From contig NC_083577.1 of the NCBI RefSeq assembly GCF_027579695.1, positions 66,968,241-67,032,240 of the forward strand: a stretch of DNA of 64,000 nucleotides. The letters run 5' to 3'. A program made the translations under genes and the position numbers. This DNA comes from Neoarius graeffei (lineage: Eukaryota > Chordata > Actinopteri > Siluriformes > Ariidae). Numbering within the stretch: position 1 is the stretch's first letter; every line of letters begins with the position of its first letter. Positions 51,669 to 63,470 of the stretch are shown one piece after another. A model generated the notes under the pieces. The model searched no databases. It was given only the letters and a program-made list of their open reading frames with translations, and was not told the origin of the DNA.

Positions 51669-54600
51669 CTAGACTTGTAGAACTGTCCTGTTCGCCCGCA
51701 CTCGGTGGTGCTGTGACACAGGGCATTTGCGTGTGCTTTCCCAGCCCCGGCGTATACGTGCCAATCTGGTGGAGACACATGGCAGCAGCAGGAAACAGCG
51801 ACACACCAGGACGACACATGGCAGAGCCACAGCTAGCATGTAGCTGGGTGGCATGTAGAATGCATAGGCCTGGGAGGAGAAGGCAAAATTCCAGCCGAAC
51901 ACCAACGTGTGCATGACCGAGAGAGTCAAAGCAGTGTATCCGAGTCCAGACTTGTGAAAGAAAATGAGAAAATAAATATAAGTTTTCAAGTACCTATCCC
52001 CTTTACGTTTGCACTTTCTTTGCCTTAACTTTTTTAATTTGTTAAAAAAAAAAAGTCCTGTTGTACTCTGTGTATTTGTACAAGTACACTTGGAATTATA
52101 ACTTGAGGTCTTTGAAATCTTTTTCGCTGCTTTACCTGCGCTATCTGCATACATGGGTTTGCATTGCCTACCTGAATGAAGGTGAACTCCCTCCATGTGA
52201 GGATGTTGCCCACTGAGGGGAGAGATGTGATAGCCAACAGGGAGAAGATGCCCAGACCTAACACTCCACTGGACACATAGAGATCAGTCCGCCAAACACC
52301 CTGTTCATCCCATGGCATCTCCACACCTGACTTCACCTGAGGTAGGTATACAAATAATAAAACAGCATATCCCAATATGGTTTATTCCTTTCACACTACA
52401 GCAATTTGCCAGTGATTACAATTAAATGAAAAGCATTTTATTTGAATGAACAACACATCATGCAGTTTTAATCTTTTATAGTTGCATAAATGACAAGTTG
52501 GTTCCTGTTATCACTTACAGCTGTAAACATCTCCTCATCCATCTCTCTTGAAGTAAATAAAACAAAATTATGCAGCTTTTGAAAGTGCAAAGTCTGCTGT
52601 CCTAAAGAGTCTTGTACTAAAGAAAAGTTATAAATGTTGCAAAGCAGGAGGCATGGTGGTGTAGTGGTTAGCACTGTCGTCTCACAGCAAGAAGGTTCTG
52701 GGTTTGAGCCCAGCGGCCGACGAGGGCCTTTCTGTGTGTAGTTTACATGTTCTCCCTCTGTCTGCATGGGTTTCCTCCGGGTGCTCCAGTTTTCACCACA
52801 GTCCAAAGGCATGCAGGTTAGGCTAATTGGTGGCTCTAAATTGACCGTAGGTGTGAATGTGAGTGTGAATGGTTGTTTGTCTCTATGTATCAGCCCTGTG
52901 ATGATCTGTCAACTTGTCCAGGGTGTACCCCGCCTCTCGCCCATAGTCAGCTGGGATAGGCTCCAGCTTGCCTGTGACCCTGCACAGGATAAGCGGCTAC
53001 GGATAATGGATGGTTGTTCCAAAGCACTGACACCTGATACTCCTCCCATGAATATAAACTAAACATCTTACAGAAAGCTACACAGTATCAATGATTTATA
53101 TGTTTAATGTTTTTAATCTGTTTAAAATTCACCTCTGATTATTTGGAGTGTCGACCATACAAGTCTCATCTCATTATCTCTAGCCACTTTATCCTGTTCT
53201 ACAGGGTCACAGGCAAGCTGGAGCCTATCTCAGCTGACTACGGGCGAAAGGCGGGGTACACCCTGGACAAGTCACCAGGTCATCACAGGGCTGACACATA
53301 GACAACCATTCACACTCACATTCACACCTACGGTCAATTTAGAGTCACCAGTTAACCTAACCTGCATGTCTTTGGACTGTGGGGGAAACCGGAGCACCCA
53401 GAGGAAACCCACGTGGACACGGGGAGAACATGCAAACTCCACACAGAAAGGCCCTCGCTGGCCATGGGGCTCGAACCCAGGACCTTCTTGCTGTGAGGCG
53501 ACAGCGCTAACCACTACACCACCATGCCGCCCCGACCATACAAGTCACTGTTAATAAGCTGTAATTCAATGATAGTATATTAGAATGAGCACATTAAACA
53601 TGTGAACCTGAATTACAACAGGAACTATTGTCAGAGCTGGTCCTGTTATTGAAAAGTAATCAACACCTTCTAACCAATTTCAGATTCGAGAATTCAGCAG
53701 TGCTGGAGTATAAAGTCAACACAAGCACAAGTCGTACCTGAAATACTGTATGTTCTGAATGAGGGAATCACTTTACATTTTTGCTTAAGTAGAACATAAA
53801 TAAAATGTTTTTCCCTTTTATACATGGTTCAGTTTTTTCCTAAATAAAATGAAAAAATAATTTCTGAAACACTTAAAGAGAAATAAAGGTACTTTTAGTT
53901 GCTGTCACATTCTGATATTTATACTCCCATCTGACATTAGGAAGAGCCCAATAGTTTGTCAATTTCCTTAAAATTTGTATTTATATAAAGAAAGACTGCC
54001 TTTTGATTTCATAAAATTGGTGAAATTTAGTTCCCTCTGAAATTTGGTCATTGTGATATCTGTTTATTTCTGTAATATCTCACAAAATATCAAGCTATTC
54101 TGTAGCTGGGCAGTTATTTAATTTGAGGGGATTCCCAGGCAAATAATGTGCATGAAATCGCTCGCTTTGCGTAGTCAAGCAGACAGAGGAAGTCCGTGTG
54201 CGCATGCGCAGGTTTACATTTGACCGTGTACTGTCGGTTACATCATTCTGTCACTAAATGAACAGCTGATCACACCGAGGTGCTCGCTGTTCGCCAATAT
54301 TTATTAGTTTGGTCCTGTGTTTCCTTTCCTTCTCAACATAACGTCTTTTCTTCTCGCTTTCCATTACTGTAGTTCATCTTTCACATTTAATTCGCACACT
54401 CAAGTCCTCCATTTTTCTCTCCTGTTTCAAATTTGTATTCCACAGTGCCTTGCGCGAACGAGAAAACCCACCATGTGATGCATGACGTAGTATCTTGAAT
54501 TGGGTCGTTGTTCTATTTTTTTTTTTAAACTAATGAAATTGGAAGTCTGTGATTCGAATTCAGTAGCTTTCGGTCCACTAAACAAAAATAACTGGGCGTC

Positions 54601-57600
54601 AGGGAATTTTTTTTTATGACCTACACTTGCAAAATCTGAAAGGCAGTCTACCTTTAATATAGGATTAAGAAATTATTATATCTAGTTATTGTCATGTCTA
54701 CAGCACTGTGCAAAAGTCTTAGCCACCCTATTTTTTCCATGCAAACTTTTTTATAGATTTCTATTTTATGACTTCTACATTATCGAGTCAGTACAAAAAC
54801 ATTTTAGAGTTCCAAACGTTCATTTTCCAGCACAAAATTAAATGTTACAGGAAAAAAAAAAAGTTTGTATCTGAGCAGCATATTATACAAGAGGCCACTT
54901 TTCAGATTAAAAAAGAAAACATCATGAAGGCTACTGGGTTTTGGTGCAAAATTAAGAAGGAGGTGTGACAAAGTGTCCAGAAGAACTGTGGCTGGTTCTG
55001 TAAGATGCTCAGTAAAACCTACAGCTCATCTCATCTCCTCTAGCCGCTTTATCCTGTTCTACAGGGTCGCAGGCAAGCTGGAGCCTATCCCAGCTGACTA
55101 CGGGCGAAAGGCAGGGTACACCCTGGAGAAGTTGCCAGGTCATCACATAGACACAGACAGCCATTCACACTCACTTTAGAGTCACCAGTTAACCTAACCT
55201 GCATGTCTTTGGACTGTGGGGGAAACCAGAGCACCCAGAGGAAACCCACGCGGAGAACATGCAAACTCCGCACATAAAGGCCCTCGCCAGACCTTCTTGC
55301 TATGAGGCGACAGCATTAACCACTACACCACCGTGCCGCCCTGCTGAAACATTTCATTTCATTATTTTTAAGCTATTTCTTTACATGTGCCTAAGACTTT
55401 TGCACAGTACTGTCTGTCAGCACCTACCTCTAATATGAACCACAAACTGGCTTATGTTTCCTTCGATCCAGTCTGCCAGCAAATGCCAAGTCATGTCTCC
55501 TCCTAGTTCAGCTTATTTGTAGCTCGCCTGAACCATTTACTGTATCATGGTTTTGATTATTGCCTGGCCCATTTGTTTGTTAAATGAACCCCAAGTTTGC
55601 ATATTGGCCTGAACAATCATCCACAGCATATGTAGTAAACTCTTAGGATTATTGTGCGCTCATTGGTTCTTCTGTTGTTCTTTTGGTAACTCTCTCTAAA
55701 ATGTAAACATTTGTGTGAAAAGAGATGCCACAGATCAGTGGCAAAGCAGTGATCATGACATCGTGGTTAAGTTAGTTAAAACAATTTTTTCTCACTAAAA
55801 AGGATACAAATATAAAAATCAGTACCTGTTGGTAAGCAGCATTGATGAGCCTGTGTTGTGTGATGGTACGAAGTGGAAGGCAGAGACTGTACACTCCATG
55901 CAGAGCAGCACACAAGAAGCTCAATAGACCAAGCTGTTTCCTCCGGAGCAGCCAGGCATCCAGCCAGCAGGGGAATCGCTGGTACTTAGTGCCTCTCCAC
56001 AGCTGCAGCCATGCTGCAAACAGCCCTGGCAGGTACACCAGTGCCAGGTTGACAAGTGCCACACATGGCAGGCTTTCATTCACTAGGTCAAAGACTAGGT
56101 GGTAAAAGGAGTTTTGTCCATAGGACAAGTATGGCAGAAGAATCCCACGAATAAATCCATAGCAGTAGAAGAAAAAGAAGAGCAGGAAGGTGGTGAGGAC
56201 AGGGCCATGCCATGAAGGGAAGAGATGCAAGGGCTTTCTTTCAAGATTCTGTGCACAGCACAGGTGGCCAACATCTACTGGGAAGAAGCCCATGCGCCGG
56301 GCGAGCTGGGCTACCTCATGCTTTGCTTCTGTACTGTCACTGCACAGCAGCACCTAGAGTAGAGTCAGGTCAAAGGTCAGGGAATTTATAGGGCATTAAA
56401 ATAGTTATACTCCTGCTGCAAGCCAGCATGCAAACCTTGATTTGACAATAGTACAATGTACTACAATAGATTACAGTATGATGTGTTATTATGGTACAAT
56501 GCCAATAATCCATTTTTTTATAATGACAGTTTTTAATAACCATGCACAAAATATTAGTTGTAAATCTGATGCAATTTAGGGTTCGTTGTATATCTAACAA
56601 GTCTCAAAGAACAGCTTGACTTGTTTCAATTAGCTTATTTTTATTTAAGTTGTCTAAACCAGCCAGACATCTAGAAGACTGCTTCTCAGACATCCCTTCC
56701 ATTGTACAAAAAAAAAAGTCTAATGCAATTATAGTGGTGCTTGAAAGTTTGTGAACCTTTTAGAATTTTCTATATTTCTGCATAAATATGACCTAAAACA
56801 TCATCAGATTTTCACACAAGTCCTAAAAGTAGATAAAGAGAACCCAGTTAAACAAATGAGACAAAAATATTATATTTGGTCATTTATTTATTGAGGAAAA
56901 TGATCCAATATTACATATCTGTGAGTGGCAAAAGTATGTGAACGTCTAGGATTAGCAGTTAATTTGAAGGTGAAATTAGAGTCAGGTGTTTTCAATCAAT
57001 GGGATGACAACCAGGTGTGAGTGGGCATGAAGTGTATCATGGCACGAACAAAGGAGATTTCTGAGGACCTCAGAAAAAGCGTTTTTGATGCTCATCAGGC
57101 TGGAAAAGGTTACAAAACCATATCTAAAGAGTTTGGACTCCACCAATCCACAGTCAGACGGATTGTGTACAAATGGAGGAAATTCAAGACCATTGTTATC
57201 CTCCCCAGGAGTGGTTGACCAACAAAGATCACTCCAAGAGCAAGGCATGTAATAGTCGGCGAGGTCACAAAGGAACCCAGAGTAACTTCTAAGCAACTGA
57301 AGGCCTCTCTCACATTGGCTAATGTTAATGTTCATGAGTCCACCATCAGGAGAACACTGAACAACAATGGTGTGCATGGCAGGGTTGCAAGGAGAAATCC
57401 ACTGCTCTCCAAAAAGAACATTGCTGCTCGTCTGCAGTTTGCTAAAGATCACATGGACAAGTCAGAAGGCTATTGGAAAAATGTTTTGTGGATAGATGAG
57501 ACCAAACACCTGACTCTAATTTCACCTTCAAATTAACTGCTAATCCTAGACGTTCACATACTTTTGCCACTCACAGATATGTAATATTGGATCATTTTCC

Positions 57601-58551
57601 TCAATAAATAAATGACCAAGTATAATATTTTTGTCTCATTTGTTTAACTGGGTTCTCTTTATCTACTTTTAGGACTTTTGTAAAAATCTGATGATGTTTT
57701 AGGTCATATTTATGCAGAAATATAGAAAATTCTAAAGGGTTCACAAACTTTCAAGCACCAATATATAATCTTATAATTTTAGGACAGCTAACTTTTATCA
57801 GTACCACCTTGATTATGCACAATCGGCAAATATGATACGTTGTGCTTATTGAAATTGTGACAAAATTTCTACTTGTTTTTATGTTTGTTTTATAACAACT
57901 CTAAAAGTATTTAATAGTGATTTCCATTAGCATGTCATTAAAATGAATAGTAGTAATGTAAATAAAAATAACAATGAAGTAGCAGACCCCCTGGTTATAT
58001 GTCTGGGAGTTTGCGTGCTTCATTTTTTTTTTTTTTATTAATCACATGCCTAGATCATCACTGACCTGCCGTCTACCATCCTGTGCACCAGTCTGCAGAT
58101 TCCAAGCAGAAATTGTGTTAAAGCCTTTAACAACCACACTGTCTGGGAACATCTCGGCAAGCTGCTCTGCATTAGATGGTCTCTTGCTGTTCACCTGCAA
58201 AGCATTACTCACGTCCACGAGAATCTTTCCAGCTAGTGCTGATCTGAGGCGCAGCAGGGATGAATAGTGCTCAGGGAACATGGCCACAAAGACCAGCCTC
58301 TTGGCTTTTGCTACTGCTGCCTCCTGACTGTTCAGCTCCACTGCATCCAGAAAGAGACCAGGAGAGATGCGCTTCACACAGCGAGTCCCCACTGCCACAT
58401 TAAACCCACATGCCACCAACCGCATAGCCAAGGAGCGTGAGAAGTCACCAGAACCCAGTATGGCCACAGTGGAAGAACTAGGAGTCATATGCACAGCATC
58501 AACTGTGTCCTCTTCATCCAAGAGAAGAGGGGCACTCATCTCATTCGACAT
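51669..58551 (-). CDS. steap3: STEAP3 metalloreductase
   Basis: Four coding exons on the minus strand: 58066-58551, 55826-56353, 52172-52336 and 51669-51950, 1461 nt for 486 residues (human STEAP3 has 488). Exon 1 holds the F420/NADPH-type Rossmann domain with VAILGSGDFSRSLAMRL and LVDVSNAL, and FNTISAWNLQTG. Exon 2 finishes it (RRMGFFPVDVGHL) and starts the membrane ferric-reductase domain (RGTKYQRFPCWLDAWLLRRK; LLSFLCAALHGVYSL carries a heme-ligand histidine). Exons 3-4 add the remaining helices (LPSVGNILTWREFTF; LTLSVMHTLVFGW, second heme histidine; PPSYMLAVALPC). STEAP3 reduces Fe3+ and Cu2+ in transferrin endosomes with NADPH, FAD and heme. A CATACAG acceptor 13 bp before the ATG implies an upstream non-coding exon. 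The frame is intact and synteny agrees with human 2q14.2. Confidence 0.96.
52649..53014 (+). mobile_element. SINE S1 in a steap3 intron, diverged
   Basis: Full-length S1. The target duplication is TGTTGCAAAGCA at 52637-52648 and TGTTCCAAAGCA at 53015-53026, with one mismatch, consistent with an older insertion. Confidence 0.88.
53109..53361 (-). repeat. Source-like block for the inverted copy at 18318-18570
   Basis: It comprises the 3' half of the SINE at 53166-53532 plus 57 bp of intron flank on its 3' side. It matches 18318-18570 in inverted orientation and at equal length (253 bp), with about five differences, mostly C/T at CpG sites. Confidence 0.85.
53166..53532 (-). mobile_element. SINE S1 with 14-bp TSD
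   Basis: A complete minus-strand copy between perfect direct repeats CGACCATACAAGTC (53152-53165 and 53533-53546). It carries the subfamily marks GTCTATGTGTCAG (short form) and GCTGAGATAGG that are also found at 18318-18515. Confidence 0.92.
53990..54657 (-). mobile_element. DNA element family E, copy d
   Basis: The ends are AAGACTGCCTTTTGATTTC at the left and GGCAGTCTACCTTTAA at the right. It is inverted relative to copies a-c and lies inside the duplicated block. Confidence 0.8.
53990..54937 (-). repeat. Inverted duplication, right arm
   Basis: Mirror of 45171-46138. Here the Tc1-like MITE continues beyond the duplicated part to its own second terminal repeat, so this arm looks like the more complete, possibly original, locus. 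Confidence 0.85.
54701..55412 (+). mobile_element. Tc1-like MITE with a SINE inside
   Basis: The ends are CAGCACTGTGCAAAAGTCTT at 54701 (TA before it) and its complement AAGACTTTTGCACAGTACTG ending at 55412. Without the SINE it is about 0.4 kb and non-coding. Confidence 0.82.
55025..55341 (-). mobile_element. SINE S1, internally deleted
   Basis: A minus-strand S1 copy with several small deletions, including most of the B-box region. It is inserted in the Tc1-like MITE. No target duplication was identified. Confidence 0.85.
55413..55825. other. steap3 intron, nothing recognised
   Basis: Unique-looking intron sequence between the MITE and exon 2. Confidence 0.45.
56354..56731. other. steap3 intron, nothing recognised
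   Basis: AT-rich intron sequence between exon 2 and the Tc1 copy. Confidence 0.45.
56732..57763 (+). mobile_element. Tc1-type transposon (family C), internally deleted
   Basis: The TIRs are GTGGTGCTTGAAAGTTTGTG and its complement near 57735-57755, with TA outside. It encodes the N-terminal part of the same transposase as 27014-28473 (MARTKEISEDLRKSVFDAHQ; GKGYKTISKEFGLHQSTV; RVARRNPLLSKKNIAARLQF), with a stop at 57219-57221. It breaks off at DETK, where the 3' leader resumes. The catalytic C-terminal half is missing. Confidence 0.9.
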
Positions 58552-58613
58552 GTTACTGTTCCTGTATGGGGAAATGCTTTAAAATGAAGTTCAATCAGTA
58601 TTTTCTGCATTTA

Positions 58614-60472
58614 CAATGTCTTGCAAAAGTATTCATCCCCCTTGGTGTTTGTCCTGTTTTGTTGCATTACAAGCTGGAATTAAAATGGATTTTGGGGGGG
58701 TTAGCATCATTTGATTCACACAACATGCCTACAATTTTAAAGGTGAAAAAAAATTTAATTGTGACAATAATTAAGAAGAAAAAACAGAAATCTGGAGTGT
58801 GCATAAGTATTCACCCCCTTTCGTATGAAACCCCTAAATAAGAGCTGGTCCAACCAATTCACTTCATAAGTCATGTAATTAATTGATTAAGATCCACCTG
58901 TGTGCAAAGTGTCACATGATCTGTCACATGATGTCTGTACAAATCAACCTGTTCTGGAAGGACCCTGACTCTGCAACATTACTAAGCAAGCAACATGAAA
59001 CCCAAGAAGCATTCCCAACAGGTCAAAGTTGTGGAGAAATATAGATCAGGGTTGGGTTATAAAAATTATCCCAAACTTTGAACATCCCACAGAGCACCAT
59101 TAAATCCATTATAGCAAAATGGAAAGGCAAGGCAAGGCAAGTTTATTTATATAGCACATTTCATACACAGTGGCAGTTCAGTGTGCTTTACAGAAGTAAA
59201 AGCAAAACAGTAAACAATAGAAAATAAAATTACATAAAATAAATGGGGAAGAAAAATAATAAGAATTAAACAATAGTAGGAATAAAATAATAAAATGAAG
59301 TAAAAGTTCAGTAAAAAAAAACAGCAGAATAAAATAGAATAAAAGTTATAAAGGCTAAAGTTTAAAACATGCTTTTAAACAGGAAAGAATATGTAACCAC
59401 TACAAACCTGACAAGAGAAGGCCACCCACCAAAACTCACAGACTGGGAAAGGAGGGCATTAATCAAAGATGCAACAAAGCTACCAAAGATAACACTGAAG
59501 GAGCTATAAAGATCCACAGCGGAGATTGGACCACATAGGACCACTTTAAGCTGTACACTCCACAGAGTGGGGCTTTATGGAAGAGTGGCCAGAAAAAAGT
59601 CATTGCTTAAGAAAACATGTTTGGAGTTTGCCCAACAGCATGTGGCAGACTCCCCAAACACATGGAAGAAGATTCTCTGGTCAAATGAGACTAATTTTTT
59701 TTTTTTTTGGCCATTATGGGAAATGCTATGTGTGGCGCAAACCCAACACCCTGAGAACACCATTCCTACAGTGAAGCATGGTGCTGGCAGCATCATGCTG
59801 TGGGGATATTTTTCATCTGCCGGGACAGGAAAGCTGATCAGGATTGAAGGAAAGATGGATGGCACTAAATACAGAGCAATTCTGGAGGCAAGGACAAGCC
59901 TGTTTGAGTCAGCCAGAGGTTTGAGACTGGGACAAAGGTTCACGTTCCAGCAGGAAAATGACCCTAAACGTACTGCTAAAGCTACACTGGAGTGATTTAA
60001 AGGGAAACATTGGAATGTCTTGGAATGGCCGAGTCAAAGCCCAGACCTCAATCCAATTGAGAATTTGTGGCATCACTTGAAGATTGCTGTACACCAATGC
60101 AACCTATCTAACTTGAAGGAGTTGGAACAATTTTGCCTTGAGGAATGGGCAAAAATCCCAGTGTCTAGATGTGCTAAGCTAATAGAGACATACTCCCCAA
60201 GATACTTGCAGCTGTAATTGCAGCAAAAGGTGGCTCTACAAAGTATTGACTTTGGGGAGGTGAATACCTATGCACACTCCAGATTTCTGGTTTTTTTTCA
60301 TCTTAATTATTGTTCGTGTCACAATAACACAACAATTTTTACCTTTAAAGTTGTAAGCATGTTATGTAAATCAAATGGTACTAACCCCCCAAAAAATCCA
60401 TTTTAATTCTAGCTTGCAATGTGACAAAACCGGACAAACACCAAGGGGAATGAATACTTTTGCAAGGCACTA
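58614..60472 (+). mobile_element. Tc1-type transposon (family D), with insertion
   Basis: The left end is CAATGTCTTGCAAAAGTATT and the right end is the complement of a GTGCCTTGCAAAAG-type terminus at 60472, with TA outside. The plus strand carries transposase pieces [57 protein letters not shown] and [20 protein letters not shown], from 59567 to 60217, with at least one stop (59996) and shifts. A retroposed repeat interrupts the N-terminal region at 59127-59381. It lies just upstream of steap3 coding exon 1. Confidence 0.88.
59127..59381 (+). mobile_element. Retroposed repeat starting GGCAAGGCAAG
   Basis: It begins (G)GCAAGGCAAGGCAAGTTTATT and continues ATATAGCACATTTCATACAC and an A-rich body. 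GGAAAG repeats flank it (59121-59126 and 59382-59387). I know this opening as a dispersed fish repeat; the family is not assigned. It is non-coding. Confidence 0.6.
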
Positions 60473-61024
60473 TAAATTGATACCTAAAATCTTTGTTCTG
60501 TCAGTGAAAGACATGTCACATAAACATATAACATCCAGTGACAGTAAATGCTTCCAGTGATTATACCAGTACACTCTTCCAGGATTCCAGGATCAGACTA
60601 CATGATATTTTTGTCTTTCATGAGTCACCATGTCAGATTAGACAATCATAGTGCCATAAACTCTTGCCATTCGTTCTTCCCAGAGGGGCAAGCAAAAAAA
60701 CAAAACAAAACAAAACTGGAACTTCAGGGTTCTAGATTTACATTTTGCAAAAACAATAGCTATTACATAAACTGGCTCCACCATGAGGCCACCATAACAG
60801 AGTGCACATGAAATGGATGTTGAAAACAAGTCTGCACTCAAGAAGAAAGATGTAAAATAGCTATTGAGAACTTACTCTCAGAAATAAAGGTAGCAAACTA
60901 CTGTCTCTGTCTCTGGGGTGGTACCATCAAGGATAGTACCATCTTCTGAACCTTATGTATCTTTCACCTGGGAAAGTGTGTGGAGTGTACATTAATGAAC
61001 TTTTAGAATAATGCTTTAAAGGTA
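60473..61024. other. Intergenic stretch, nothing recognised
   Basis: Between the two Tc1 elements. If steap3 has an upstream non-coding exon it could lie here or further right; I cannot identify it. Confidence 0.4.
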
Positions 61025-62673
61025 CAGTTAGGTCCATATATATTTGGACACTGACACAATTTTTTTTTTTTTACCTGTTTACTGAAACATATTCAAGTTA
61101 TAGTTATATAATGGACATGGACATAAAGTCCAGACTTTCAGCTTTCATTTGAGGGTATCCACATTAAAATTGGATGAAGGGTTTAGGAGTTTCAGCTCCT
61201 TAACCTGTGCCACCTCGTTTTTAAAGGGACCAAAAGTAATTGAACAATTGACTCAAAGGCTATTTCATGGGCAGGTGTGGGCAATTCCTTCGTTATGTCA
61301 TTCTCAATTAAGCAGATAAAAGGCCTGGAGTTGATCTGATGTGTGGTGCTTGCATTTGGAAGATTTTGCTGTGAAGAAAACATGCGGTCAAAGGAGCTCT
61401 CCATGCAGGTGAAACAAGCCATCCTTAAGCTGCGAAAACAGAAAAAACCCATCCAAGAAATTGCTACAATATTAGGAGTGGCAAAATCTACAGTTTGGTA
61501 CATCCTGAGAAAGAAAGAAAGCACTGGTGAACTCATCATTGCAAAAAGACCTGGACGCCCACAGAAGACAACAGTGGTGGATGATCGCAGAATAATTTCC
61601 ATGGTGAAGAGAAACCCCTTCACAACAGCCAACCAAGTGAACAACACTCTTCAGGAGGTAGGCGTATCAATATCCAAATCTACCATAAAGAGAAGACTGC
61701 ATGAAAGTAAATACAGAGGGTTCACTGCACAGTGCAAGCCACTCATAAGCCTCAAGAATAAAAAGGCTAGATTGGACTCTGCTAAAAAAACATCTAAAAA
61801 AGCCAGCACAGTTCTGGAAGAACATTCTTTGGACAGATGAAACCAAGATCAACCTCTACCAGAATGATGGAAATAAAAAAGTATGGCGAAGGCGTGGTAC
61901 AGCTCATGATCCAAAGCATACCACATCATCTGTAAAACACGGCGGAGGCAGTGTGATGGCTTGGGCATGCATGGCTGTCAGTGGCACTGGGTCACTAGTG
62001 TTTATTGATGATGTGACACAGGACAGAAGCAGCCGGATGAATTCTGAGGTATTCAGAGACATACTGTGTGCTCAAATCCAGCCAAATGCAGCCAAACTGA
62101 TTGGTCGGCGTTTCATAATACAGATGGACAATGACCCAAAACATAAAGCCAAAGCAACCCAGGAGTTTATTAAAGCAAAGAAGTGGAATATTCTTGAATG
62201 GCCAAGTCAGTCACCTGATCTCAACCCAATTGAGCATGCATTTCACTTGTTAAAGACTAAACTTCAGACAGAAAGGCCCACAAACAAACAACAACTGAAA
62301 ACCGGTGCAGTAAAGGCCTGGCAGAGCATTAAAAAGGAGGAAACACAGCATCTGGTGATGTCCATGAGTTCAAGACTTCAGGCAGTCATTGCCAACAAAG
62401 GGTTTTCAACCAAGTATTAGAAATGAACATTTTATTTACAATTATTTAATTTGTCCAATTACTTTTGAACCCCTGAAATGAAGGGATTGTGTTTAAAAAA
62501 TGCTTTAGTTCCTCACATTTTTATGCAATCATTTTGTTCAACCCACTGAATTAAAGCTGAAAGTCTGAACTTCAACTGCATCTGAATTGTTTTGTTCAAA
62601 TTTCATTGTGGTAATGTACAGAACCAAAATTAGAAAAATGTTGTCTCTGTCCAAATATTTATGGACCTAACTG
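61025..62673 (+). mobile_element. Tc1-type transposon (family F), nearly intact
   Basis: The TIRs are CAGTTAGGTCCATATATATT at 61025 and the complement ending at 62673. TA duplications lie at 61023-61024 and 62674-62675. At 1649 bp with one long transposase gene it is the least damaged DNA transposon in the window. Confidence 0.93.
61382..62420 (+). CDS. Tc1 transposase with a single frameshift
   Basis: The start is ATG at 61382 (MRSKELSMQVKQAILKLRKQ). The domains are two helix-turn-helix units (IQEIATILGVAKSTVWYIL; TANQVNNTLQEVGVSISKST) joined by the AT-hook-like GRPQKT. The DDE core has ILWTDETKINLYQNDG (first Asp, read in the next frame), GGGSVMAWACMAVSGTGSL, IIQMDNDPKHKAKATQEFIK (second Asp) and [19 protein letters not shown] (final acidic residue), ending KGFSTKY. 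The length of about 345 codons is normal for Tc1. One frameshift lies in A-runs near 61785-61800; no other break was seen. It would move the element by cut-and-paste at TA sites if the frame were whole. Confidence 0.9.
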
Positions 62674-63254
62674 TACATGCATGGTCCTTAAGATCAATTC
62701 CCTTAAATATTTTCAAAGGGACTCTATATTCACATTTCAAGGTGAAAGATAGCCTATCCTGCCATGTCTAACTTTCATCCTGTGTCTTCAGGAATTTATG
62801 TATTTTATGTCAAAACATATTTATCATCATTAAGATGAGTTATGAAATAACTTATTTGAAGTGGACAGGATTAGAACCATCTGATGAAATCCAGAATCAC
62901 AGTTAAGTTTCATTTCTCCTCTAACAGGAGGATAGAAAGCAGTGCACTCATGAAGCATATGCCATTGATGAAACACAGAACTGGGCACGAATTACAATCT
63001 GCCTGACAATCTGTTTACATGAAAAAGTCCATGTGACTAACAAAATAGAATTATTCAAAGAACGTTATGCATTCTTTCACTCACTTCATGCGCTGAGCAG
63101 CTCCCAGAATGTCTCTGCCCTCTGTCCTGTGTGTGTGGGTGGGTGTGTATATGGGTGTGTGGGTCCTATCGCCTGCCTGTGTGTTCATGATATCAAACAT
63201 GCTGAACAGCCTTTATCAGATTACTGCAGGCCCAGCAAGTAAAACTACTGTACA
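62674..63254. other. Intergenic stretch, nothing recognised
   Basis: It holds a (GT/GGGT)-rich run near 63128-63160 and no gene or repeat family that I recognise. Confidence 0.45.
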
Positions 63255-63470
63255 GATACTATACTTAACATTACAGGTATTTAGTAGACGCTCTTATCCA
63301 GAGCGAAGTACAACAAGACCCTGATGTACCCATAGCAGTGGGCAGCCTGGGGAGCAATTGGGGGTTAGGTGCCTTGGTCAAGGGCACTTCAGCCATTCCT
63401 GCTGGTGCAGGGAATCAAACCGGTCCCAAAGCTGCTTCTCTAACCTTTAGGCCATGGCTTCTGCCGGGCC
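63255..63470 (-). mobile_element. tRNA-derived SINE, minus strand (family S4)
   Basis: The minus strand has a tRNA-like head at the right (GGCCTAAAGGTTAGAG as A box region, GGTTTGATTCCC as B box). The body ends at the left with the fish-typical TAGTAGACGCTCTTATCCAG on the plus strand. It differs from S1-S3. Confidence 0.65.

Noticed and set aside
55842-56105. Plus-strand frame inside steap3 exon 2
   Set aside because: It is antisense to a well-supported coding exon and shows no domain.
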